Assembly: GCF_001937665.1 (NCBI RefSeq)
Contig: NZ_MSKL01000012.1
Coordinates: 1-64,000 of the forward strand
From: Actinomyces oris
GTDB lineage: Bacteria > Actinomycetota > Actinomycetes > Actinomycetales > Actinomycetaceae
Direction: 5' to 3'
DNA length: 64,000 nt
In this document: positions 10,751 through 17,733 of the stretch, piece by piece
Numbering within the stretch: the stretch's first letter is position 1
Layout of the letters: the number at the start of each line of letters is the position of its first letter
The notes under the pieces: model-generated
The model's input: only the letters and a program-made list of their open reading frames with translations
Database searches by the model: none
What the model was told of the DNA's origin: nothing
Program-made: the position numbers and the translations under genes

Positions 10751-12337
10751 TCACTGTGGAACACAGGGGAGCTCTGTCGTCACCCTCCATCCACCCTCAG
10801 CCGTGGGACCTGCGGTGAAGGTGCCTCCGAGCTGGGCGACCCGGTCGCGCATGCCGATGAGACCGAAGCCGCAGTGCCTCGTGCCCTCGGAGATGCTCAC
10901 CGCAAGGCGAGGCATCGCGACCGACTCGTACGGCGCCTCCGCCGGCATGGCGTCCGTCTGCTCCTCGGTGTTCTGGCGATACAAACGGTCGTCAGTCCTC
11001 GGCGCAGGGTCCGCATCTCCTACCAGCGACTTCGGGACCTGGGCGTTCTCGACGACGAGGATGACGAGCCCCGCCTCGGTGCGCAGCGAGACTCTCGTGA
11101 CCGCACCGGGAGCGTGGCGCAGCACGTTGGTCAGCGACTCCTGGACCACCCGGTGAAGGACCTGCGCTACCGCCGAGGGGATCCGGCCAGTCGGGTCGGC
11201 CTCCAGGGTGACGGGCAGTCCCGCCCGCTGCGCCTGACGCACCGGTTCGCGCAGAAGCTCCACGTGCTGGCCCGACGTCGCCTCTCCGGTTCCGGTGCCA
11301 TCCTCGGCTCCGGCCTCAACAGTGCCGGAAGCCCCGCCGCCGGTACCACCGGAGGGACGGCCGGCAGCCCCGGAACCGCCCACACCGGCGGCACCGGTAT
11401 CAGAGCCCCTACCAGCAGCGGAACCGGGCGCCGCGGCCGCATCGACATCGGCGGCATCGGCATCGGAACGCAGCATGTCGACCAGGGCATGCACCTCATC
11501 GACGGAGCGGCGGGAGGTCTCTCCGATGACAGCCAGGGCCTCGTCGGCAGCTGCCGGATCGGTGGCCAAGATGGCGCGGGCGCCCTCGGCCTGCATGGCG
11601 ATGACGGTGAGACTGTGGCCGAGCAGGTCATGGACGTCGCGGGCGATGCGCTGCTGGGTCTCAATGACCGCGAGGCGCCGCTCGGCGGCCTGCTGAGCCT
11701 CGAGCACTGAGGCCCGCTCGAGGGCCCGGTTGTAACGGTCGCGGCTGCGGCGCCGCGCAGCGCCGACGAAGGCCGTCACCATCGTCACCAGCCAGATATT
11801 GACGACGACGACCATCCGCGCCTCACCCGCGTGGATGTAGCCACCGATGAGGTGGTACACGCGCGTTGTCGCCAGGCCCACGCCCACGAGCTCGAGGACG
11901 AGCGCCACCCATCGCCATGGCGCCTCCAGGCGGGACTGCGTCGTCTCCACCGCGATCAAGCCGGTCACGACGAAGAAGACGGAGAACTCCGTGAACAGCA
12001 CCAGGTGCGCGCTCAGGCAGATGCCGGCCACCAGGACGAAGAGCAGCGGGGAGTGGCGCCGGACGACCAGAGCCAGGGCGCAAGCCCCCACCAGCAGGGA
12101 GTGGAACACCGGCCCCGCCCCCTCGATGAGCCATGGAGCCGAGTCGGGCCGGCTGATGCACAACAGGAAGAAGAAGGCCAGCGCGATGATGACGTCGGAC
12201 GCCGTCGTCCACGGGGCCGAGCGCAGGTCGCGCCAGGCGGCTGAGATCGGACCCGCCGGGGGCACACGCCCGGCCGACGTCGGCGCTGGTGCCGCCGAGT
12301 CCGCCCGCGCCGCCTCGCGACCCAGCCGTTTTCTCAT
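10751..12337 (-). CDS. Sensor histidine kinase, HisKA_3 type (cassette 1)
   Basis: 528 residues. Five to six membrane helices span about residues 47-192 with only short loops, so it probably senses a signal within the membrane, as intramembrane antibiotic-sensing kinases do. The dimerisation and phospho-acceptor motif is ARDVHDLLGHS with His236, and the HATPase domain ends with GFGLIGMRDRVAQLGG. A Gly/Ala/Thr-rich insert of about 60 residues (roughly 280-345) separates DHp helix 2 from the ATPase domain. A second insert follows VVENAQ, so the protein is longer than relatives. TACGGT lies six bases before the ATG, indicating a leaderless mRNA. It is divergent from the ABC operon at 12482. Confidence 0.9.
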   Translation of the reverse strand: MRKRLGREAARADSAAPAPTSAGRVPPAGPISAAWRDLRSAPWTTASDVIIALAFFFLLCISRPDSAPWLIEGAGPVFHSLLVGACALALVVRRHSPLLFVLVAGICLSAHLVLFTEFSVFFVVTGLIAVETTQSRLEAPWRWVALVLELVGVGLATTRVYHLIGGYIHAGEARMVVVVNIWLVTMVTAFVGAARRRSRDRYNRALERASVLEAQQAAERRLAVIETQQRIARDVHDLLGHSLTVIAMQAEGARAILATDPAAADEALAVIGETSRRSVDEVHALVDMLRSDADAADVDAAAAPGSAAGRGSDTGAAGVGGSGAAGRPSGGTGGGASGTVEAGAEDGTGTGEATSGQHVELLREPVRQAQRAGLPVTLEADPTGRIPSAVAQVLHRVVQESLTNVLRHAPGAVTRVSLRTEAGLVILVVENAQVPKSLVGDADPAPRTDDRLYRQNTEEQTDAMPAEAPYESVAMPRLAVSISEGTRHCGFGLIGMRDRVAQLGGTFTAGPTAEGGWRVTTELPCVPQ

Positions 12338-12389
12338 GCCTGAACCGTACCGTCGCGATCGCGAGCCCCAGAGGGCGCCGCTGGGATTT

Positions 12390-12403
12390 CATACCCGGGT
12401 ATG
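12390..12403. promoter_or_regulatory. Palindrome in the cassette 1 divergent promoter region
   Basis: CATACCCGGGTATG is a perfect 14-bp palindrome lying between the kinase start (12337) and the ABC operon start (12482). It is a candidate binding site for the cassette regulator. Its match to any known operator is not established. Confidence 0.4.
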
Positions 12404-12481
12404 AGCCTCGCCATGTCACCGGTTCCAGAAGCAGACCACGGGCTGATGATCGCCCGACCCGGTACGAGCAGCCTTGTTCCC

Positions 12482-13606
12482 ATGACGACTTCGCATCGCA
12501 TCCCACCAGCGCCTTCAGCGCCGCCTCAGCCAGCCCGGACCGCCCCTCCGGTTCCCCTCCCGCAGGCCGGCGGACCGGGCCCCGGAGCGGCGGCCTCCGA
12601 CGCCGTCATCCTCACCCACGACCTCACCAAGACCTTCGACAAGCGCACTGTCGTTGAGGGACTCAACCTCGTGGTGCCGCGCGGGAGCGTCTATGGCTTC
12701 CTGGGCCCCAACGGCTCGGGCAAGTCGACCACGATGAAGATGCTGCTGGGACTCCTGGCGCCCACGCGCGGGCGGATCAGCGTGCTCGGGCGGCCCTTCA
12801 GCTCCGCCACACGCGCCGAGATCATGTCGCGCACCGGCTCCATGATCGAGAACCCACCCGGCTACGGCCATCTCACGGGCGCGGAGAACATGCGGATCGC
12901 GGCGAAGATGCAGGGACTGAGCGACCAGCAGGTCAGCCGCGCCCTGGCGCTCGTACGTCTGACCGAGCACAAGGACCGCCTGGTGCGCACCTACTCACTG
13001 GGCATGAAGCAGCGTCTCGGCATCGCGCTGGCGCTGGCCCGCCAGCCCGAGCTACTCATCCTCGATGAGCCCACCAACGGCCTGGACCCGGCCGGCATCG
13101 AGGAGGTACGCCGGCTGCTGGTCGAGCTCTCCGACGAGGGCGTCACCGTCATGGTCTCCAGCCACCTGCTCGACGAGATCGACCGCATGGCATCCACGCT
13201 CGGCATCCTGTCGGCCGGCCGCCTCGTCTTCCAGGGCACGCGCGCCGAGCTCATGGAACGCTCGGTGCCGGACGTGCTCGTCGTCACCCCGACGCCGCAG
13301 GCCGTCCTGAACCCTCAGGTCCTGGCCGGGCTGGTGCCGACGCAAGCACTCGCGGCGTTGACGGCGGCCGGTGCCCCCGACGCGTCCGCCTCACCCAACC
13401 CGACCGCCGTTCCCGTCACCGGTTCTGCCACAGGCCCGACGCTGACGCCACAGGGCGTGCGCATCCCGGGGATGTCGAAGGAGACGGTCGCCGAGCTCAT
13501 CAACCGGCTGGTGAGCGCCGGCGTCGAACTGCACGAGGTGCGGCGCGAGGCCCAGAGCCTCGAGGACGTCTTCATGGACCTCACCGGTCGCGGAGGTGTG
13601 CTGTGA
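12482..13606 (+). CDS. ABC transporter ATPase, bacitracin/lantibiotic-protection type (cassette 1)
   Basis: 374 residues. After about 40 Pro/Ala-rich residues comes an ABC domain: Walker A GPNGSGKST (75-83), the Q-loop region ENPPGYGHLTGAENM, signature YSLGMKQRLGIA, Walker B LLILDEPTNGLDPAG and the H-loop in VSSHLLDE. The close spacing of these motifs and the C-terminal region with GVELHEVRREAQSLEDVFMDLT place it with the LanF/BcrA ATPases that drive exporters for peptide antibiotics. The start is uncertain: the ATG at 12482 is preferred over 12401, and neither has a good ribosome site. It overlaps the next gene by four bases (GTGA). Confidence 0.88.
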   Translation: MTTSHRIPPAPSAPPQPARTAPPVPLPQAGGPGPGAAASDAVILTHDLTKTFDKRTVVEGLNLVVPRGSVYGFLGPNGSGKSTTMKMLLGLLAPTRGRISVLGRPFSSATRAEIMSRTGSMIENPPGYGHLTGAENMRIAAKMQGLSDQQVSRALALVRLTEHKDRLVRTYSLGMKQRLGIALALARQPELLILDEPTNGLDPAGIEEVRRLLVELSDEGVTVMVSSHLLDEIDRMASTLGILSAGRLVFQGTRAELMERSVPDVLVVTPTPQAVLNPQVLAGLVPTQALAALTAAGAPDASASPNPTAVPVTGSATGPTLTPQGVRIPGMSKETVAELINRLVSAGVELHEVRREAQSLEDVFMDLTGRGGVL

Positions 13607-14466
13607 CGACCAGCGCCGCACTCTCGTCAGCACCCGCCGTCGTTGCTCCGACGTCGTCTCACCACTCTCCGGGCTCCCAAAGCTCATCCGCACCTGGCTT
13701 CTTGACGGCCGTGGGTGTCGAGATCCTCAAGATGCGTCGGCTGCGCGCCCCTGCGATCACGATGCTGATCGTCAGCGCATCGGTGGCTTTGTGCAGCATG
13801 AACCTATTCGGCACGTCATTCACGGAGCTCTCCCATGACCCACATGCGATGCCGTGGGCAAGGCTGCTACTGACAACAGGCTTCTTCAACGCGATGGTCG
13901 GACCGATCCTCGTCTCAGTGCTCGCCAGTCGGCAGACGGATATCGAGCACACCGGCTCCGGCTGGAACCTGGCCGCCGCCTCCGGCCTGACACCGGGGAC
14001 CCTGTGCCGGGCCAAGCTCGCGGCGCTGTCACTCCTCATCGTCCCAGCCGTGACGGTTCAGAGTCTGGGCATCATCATGCTCGCCCGTTTCAGAGGACTG
14101 TCGGTGGCGCTCGATGTCGGCCCCTGGGTCACGTACACGGCCCTCCTCATCTGCGTGGACCTGGCCATGTGCACCTACTTCCTGTGGCTCGCAGCCGTGG
14201 TGGAGAACCAGATGATCGTCATGAGCACCGGGCTACTCAGCGGCTTCATCGGAATCTTCACCCTGCTCGTACCACCTGAGATAGTCCAATGGACCCCCTG
14301 GGGGTACTACGCCCTCATCACTCCCGCCGCCATGAGCGCCACCGCGCACTCTCAGCCGGACGTCACCTACATTGACGTCCCGGCGGGGTGGATCGCCGGA
14401 TTCCTCATCCTGACGGCCCTCATATTCACCGTTGTCACCCACCGGCTCAACAGGATCGAGAGGTAG
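13603..14466 (+). CDS. ABC-2 type permease, LanE-like (cassette 1)
   Basis: 287 residues, GTG start overlapping the ATPase stop. Six hydrophobic segments follow an N-terminal LTAVGVEILKMRRLRAP, the amphipathic start typical of lantibiotic-immunity permeases. Conserved features include DIEHTGSGWNLAAASGLTPGTLCRAKL, which is shared almost word for word with the permease at 23767 (VEHSGQGWMSSATAGTTPGRLCRAKL). The two are clear paralogues. It probably forms a heterodimeric channel with the following permease. Confidence 0.85.
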   Translation: MTTSAALSSAPAVVAPTSSHHSPGSQSSSAPGFLTAVGVEILKMRRLRAPAITMLIVSASVALCSMNLFGTSFTELSHDPHAMPWARLLLTTGFFNAMVGPILVSVLASRQTDIEHTGSGWNLAAASGLTPGTLCRAKLAALSLLIVPAVTVQSLGIIMLARFRGLSVALDVGPWVTYTALLICVDLAMCTYFLWLAAVVENQMIVMSTGLLSGFIGIFTLLVPPEIVQWTPWGYYALITPAAMSATAHSQPDVTYIDVPAGWIAGFLILTALIFTVVTHRLNRIER

Positions 14467-14471
14467 CCCCC

Positions 14472-15275
14472 GTGAGCACTCCTGCACGTACCCCCGCCAC
14501 GGCCCGCAGCGTGGGCAGCGGTGGCTTCCCGTCCCTGCTGGCCTCCGAGATCATCAAGCTCAAGCGCTCCTCGGTGTGGGTGGTGGCCGTCCTGCTGCCG
14601 CTGCTCGCAGTTATCACCGGCACCTTCAACTTCTACCGAAATCAGGCGGTCTTCTCCGCGGAATGGGGAGTTCTGACGTCCCAGATATCCTTGTTCTACT
14701 CGATGTTCTTCTGCTCGCTGGGTGTGGCCCTGCTGGCCTCCGCCGCCTGGCGGATGGAGCACCGGGGCACGAGCTGGAACGCCATGCGGACCTCCCCGCA
14801 CTCCCCGGTATCCGTCGTCCTCGCCAAGACCCTGGTCATTCTGCTTCCGGTGCTGACCATGCAGGTGGCGTTCATCGTGCTGGCCTGGCTCTCAGGAGCA
14901 TTCGTGATGGGTCTCGGTCTTGCAATGCCCGGCACCATCGTCGCCTCAAATCTTCTGGCAGTGGTCAGCATCATCCCGCTCATCGCCCTGCAGTCACTGC
15001 TGAGCATGCTCATGCGGTCCTTCGCCGCACCGGTGGCACTGGGATTCGTCGGCTGCATCATCGGATTCGGCCTGGGAGCGGCACAGAGCCCTCTGGCCTA
15101 CGCCACTCCCCAAGGGCTTGTCAGCATGACGCTGTCTCTGGGATCGACAGCCATGACAGCCGGGGAACTGGACGCGACGAGCACGCTTCCTCTCCTGCTC
15201 TCCACCGTCGGCGTAGGCGCTGTCATGTGGGGTCTGCTGGTCCTCGTCGCCCGCCGAACCGGCGGCGTGCGCTAG
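14472..15275 (+). CDS. ABC-2 type permease, LanG-like (cassette 1)
   Basis: 267 residues, GTG start five bases after the preceding stop. It begins with ASEIIKLKRSSVWVVAVLLPLLAVI and has six hydrophobic segments, including LASAAWRMEHRGTSWNAMRTSP. The equivalent stretch in the permease at 24536 is LASLVWRVEHQGSNGLALMTGP. It is the last gene of the exporter operon and ends 29 bases from the convergent esterase. No lantibiotic precursor or modification gene is nearby, so the cassette is more likely for defence or envelope stress than for immunity to a self-made peptide. Confidence 0.85.
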   Translation: MSTPARTPATARSVGSGGFPSLLASEIIKLKRSSVWVVAVLLPLLAVITGTFNFYRNQAVFSAEWGVLTSQISLFYSMFFCSLGVALLASAAWRMEHRGTSWNAMRTSPHSPVSVVLAKTLVILLPVLTMQVAFIVLAWLSGAFVMGLGLAMPGTIVASNLLAVVSIIPLIALQSLLSMLMRSFAAPVALGFVGCIIGFGLGAAQSPLAYATPQGLVSMTLSLGSTAMTAGELDATSTLPLLLSTVGVGAVMWGLLVLVARRTGGVR

Positions 15276-15304
15276 CAGATCGGCCCAACGCACCCGCCCG
15301 GCTC

Positions 15305-16309
15305 TCACCCGGCTTTGGCGAAGTGGTTGAGCAGGGAGTCGATGTCCTGCTGCATGCGGCCCCAGCGCACGATGTGGGCACCGGTGTCCTCGTAGTGCTC
15401 GTAGCCGATCCCGGCGCCGGCGAGCGCCTTCCCGAAGCTCTGCTGGCTGGGCAGGACGACACTCTCGTACCGATCGCTCTCGGTGCCGGAGACCAGGAAG
15501 ACGCGCTTGCCGCGGTAGCTCTCCACGTGCTCGACCGGGTTGTCGGCGCTCACCCGCGCCTGGTCCCACGGGATCCCGTAGATGGTGCCGCCCTTGAGGT
15601 CGGTGGCACCGGCGGTGAAGTTCGCCCAGTGGACCACGGCGCCGTCCTGGATGCGCAGGTCGGCCGGCCCCGAGTGGCTGGAGACCGACCCGAAGAGCTC
15701 GGGGTACTTCGCGCCGTACTTCAAGGCCCCGAAGCCGCCCATCGAGAAGCCGGAGACCGCGCGGCCGGAGGCCTGCGCAGTGGTGGCGAAGGTGGCATCG
15801 ACCCAGGGGATGAGCTCCTTGATGTGGAAGGTCTCCCAGTTGCGCGGCCCCACGTTGGAGGACTCGGGGTCGGAGTACCAGCCTGCCGCCCCGCCGTCGG
15901 GCATGACGACGATGAGGTCGCGCCCCGCGGTGTGGTTGCGGATGTCGTACTTCGTGTCGAAGGTCGAGTAGTTCTCGCCGCCGCCGTGCAGCAGCAAGAG
16001 CACCGGGTAGCGGCGCGAGGTGTCGTAGCCTTCGGGCAGCAGCACATTGACGCGCGGCAGCAAGCCGACCGACGACGTGGCCAGCTTGTAGTACTGCATG
16101 CGGCCGTGGTCCTCGTGCTCGGCCACGGTGAGGGCGGCCTGCGCCGGGGCCGATCCGGCGACGACGGCGCCGCCCCCGATGAAGGAGGCGGCGGCGAGCC
16201 CGCCCACCCCCTTGAGCAGGGTCCGTCGGCTGAGCCGATGGGCGCAGACACGGCTGGGCTGGAGACGGGATGGCGAGTCGGTGGGCGTGGTCTGTGCACT
16301 GAGAGGCAT
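15305..16309 (-). CDS. Tat-exported esterase D/tributyrin-esterase-like hydrolase
   Basis: 334 residues. The N-terminus has a twin-arginine signal (SRRTLLKGVGG, Arg28-Arg29), a hydrophobic stretch and a probable AQA-A cleavage site near residue 58. The mature protein is an alpha/beta hydrolase with HGGGENYSTFDT as the oxyanion region and the nucleophile in SGFSMGGFGALKYG. The catalytic His is probably in EDTGAHIVRWG near the C-terminus. Relatives hydrolyse small acyl esters; mycolyltransferase-like folds are also related. AAGGA precedes the ATG. The 208 bases upstream (16310-16517) are non-coding and include an AT-rich patch near 16460-16490 that may hold its promoter. Confidence 0.87.
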   Translation of the reverse strand: MPLSAQTTPTDSPSRLQPSRVCAHRLSRRTLLKGVGGLAAASFIGGGAVVAGSAPAQAALTVAEHEDHGRMQYYKLATSSVGLLPRVNVLLPEGYDTSRRYPVLLLLHGGGENYSTFDTKYDIRNHTAGRDLIVVMPDGGAAGWYSDPESSNVGPRNWETFHIKELIPWVDATFATTAQASGRAVSGFSMGGFGALKYGAKYPELFGSVSSHSGPADLRIQDGAVVHWANFTAGATDLKGGTIYGIPWDQARVSADNPVEHVESYRGKRVFLVSGTESDRYESVVLPSQQSFGKALAGAGIGYEHYEDTGAHIVRWGRMQQDIDSLLNHFAKAG

Positions 16310-16517
16310 GGTGTGTCCTTGGGTGGTCGACGGTGACGGGAATGGCGGGGCGGGCGGCCCGCCCCGGAGTCCGGTCGGCCGACGGACACCGGCCGACCTT
16401 TGCGACAGGGCCTCACGGCGGCACCCCCATCGGCACCCACCTATGAGACTTGATTCACACCATACGCTAACCGAACGGTTAATAAAACCCCTTTGTCGAG
16501 ACCTACCCCCGAGGACC

Positions 16518-16919
16518 TCAGGCGTCGAGCAGGGCACGCAGATTGCGCACGTACCGCTCGAAGGCCACCCGCCCCTCAGGAGTCAGCGCCAGGTACGTGG
16601 CGGGACTGCGCCCGGAGTAGGTCTTGTTCTGCTGAACGTAGCCCGCCCCCTCCAGCTTGGACAGGTGAGTGGACAGGTTGCCGGCCGTCATGTCCAGCAG
16701 CTCGCGCAGCCGGGGGAAGTGCAGCTCGTCGCCGACGGGCACGGCGGCCAGGGTCGCCATGATCCGCAGGCGGGCCTGGGCGTGAATGACAGGGTCGATA
16801 TCGACGGCGGAGACCGTGGAGGCAGCGGAGGCGCCAGCACCGGCCGGCCCTGCCGACTCCGCTGCCCCGCCGGAGTCCTCCACCCCTCCGGACCGTTGCG
16901 CCCGCACCACTCCGGTCAT
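16518..16919 (-). CDS. Winged-helix transcriptional regulator, ArsR/PadR-like
   Basis: 133 residues. After an Ala/Gly-rich N-terminus, residues from about 40 give a winged-helix domain: ARLRIMATLAAVPVGDELHFPRLRELLDMTAGNLSTHLSKLEGAGYVQQNK, then SPATYLALTPEGRVAFERYV. This is the pattern of HTH_27-type regulators. It is the second gene of an operon with the membrane protein at 16930, ten bases downstream of that stop, with GAGGTGTG as ribosome site. It probably represses its own operon through the two inverted repeats at 17596-17652. Confidence 0.87.
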   Translation of the reverse strand: MTGVVRAQRSGGVEDSGGAAESAGPAGAGASAASTVSAVDIDPVIHAQARLRIMATLAAVPVGDELHFPRLRELLDMTAGNLSTHLSKLEGAGYVQQNKTYSGRSPATYLALTPEGRVAFERYVRNLRALLDA

Positions 16920-16929
16920 GTCACACACC

Positions 16930-17574
16930 TCACTTCGATCCTGTGGCGGCACCGACGACGGCGGCCACCAGCATGCCGCCCCCACCGGCCACGGACATGA
17001 TCCACCAGGCCCAGGGCATCCCGACAATCGTGACCACCAGGGTGACCAGGAGGATCCAGCCGCCCAGGACCCCCATGACCGTCTCGTTCCACAGTGCGGC
17101 ACTCATAAGGAAGATGACGCCGACGACGAGGCAGGGCACGGCGTTGGACACGACGCCGGAGACCTCATTGGCCTGACTCGTGTTGAGGGTGGCCAGGAAG
17201 GCATTCACTCGACTCAGGATGATGGCGCCCAGCGGCATCCCGAGAGCCCAGGCGAGGCCGTAGTAGGTGCCTTCGCGACTGCTCCGACCGCGGATACCGC
17301 GCGCCTTGGGGACGACGTAGGCGAAGGTGAACAGCAGGGCCACCGCGAGGCAGCCGCAGAAGAACAGGTACGGCGCCAGCGGCAGACCGTAGTCCGGCCT
17401 GCGGTAGAAGGCCAGGGCGGCGTAGCCGACCAGCCAGGCCAGCCCCCAGGCGGTCAGGAGCGGGGTCGCCTTGATCCCGTGCCGCTTGAGAAAGGCGCTC
17501 CGCTGGGCGTCGATGACAGCGAGGGCCTCGTCGGGCCCCGCCGGAACCTTCTGGTGCTCAGTGGCAGCACTCAT
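16930..17574 (-). CDS. Membrane protein of a self-regulated operon
   Basis: 214 residues. A cytoplasmic N-terminus (DEALAVIDAQRSAFLKRHGIKATPLL) is followed by about six hydrophobic segments, including LTAWGLAWLVGYAALAFY, LFFCGCLAVALLFTFAYVV, YGLAWALGMPLGAIIL and GVVSNAVPCLVVGVIFLMSAALW. I recognise no specific family. Membrane proteins co-transcribed with this type of winged-helix regulator are common in actinobacteria and of unknown function. AGGAGGTCCACC gives a very strong ribosome site. The promoter and operators are described in the entry at 17596. Confidence 0.8.
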   Translation of the reverse strand: MSAATEHQKVPAGPDEALAVIDAQRSAFLKRHGIKATPLLTAWGLAWLVGYAALAFYRRPDYGLPLAPYLFFCGCLAVALLFTFAYVVPKARGIRGRSSREGTYYGLAWALGMPLGAIILSRVNAFLATLNTSQANEVSGVVSNAVPCLVVGVIFLMSAALWNETVMGVLGGWILLVTLVVTIVGMPWAWWIMSVAGGGGMLVAAVVGAATGSK

Positions 17575-17595
17575 GGTGGACCTCCTCGTGAACAG

Positions 17596-17652
17596 TGGTT
17601 TGCGTTTCAAACCAGTTCCAGGATAGCGGCTTCTAGTTTGCGTTGCAAACTA
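17596..17652 (-). promoter_or_regulatory. Promoter with two matching operators for the 17574 operon
   Basis: Two inverted repeats share the pattern GTTTGCGTT.CAAAC: bases 17634-17652 (TAGTTTGCGTTGCAAACTA) and 17596-17614 (TGGTTTGCGTTTCAAACCA). On the minus strand a promoter is visible, with -35 TTGCAA (17648-17643), a 17-base spacer and -10 TATCCT (17625-17620). The first operator covers the -35 box and the second lies just after the expected start point. Binding to both would block transcription. The likely ligand is the winged-helix protein encoded by the operon. Confidence 0.75.
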
Positions 17653-17733
17653 CTTTGAAGGAGTCAGCCGTTGCCGAGCGGTTCCTTCCGACGTAGGAGG
17701 GTGTGCACAGGCTCGCCCCCTAGAATCGCCGCC

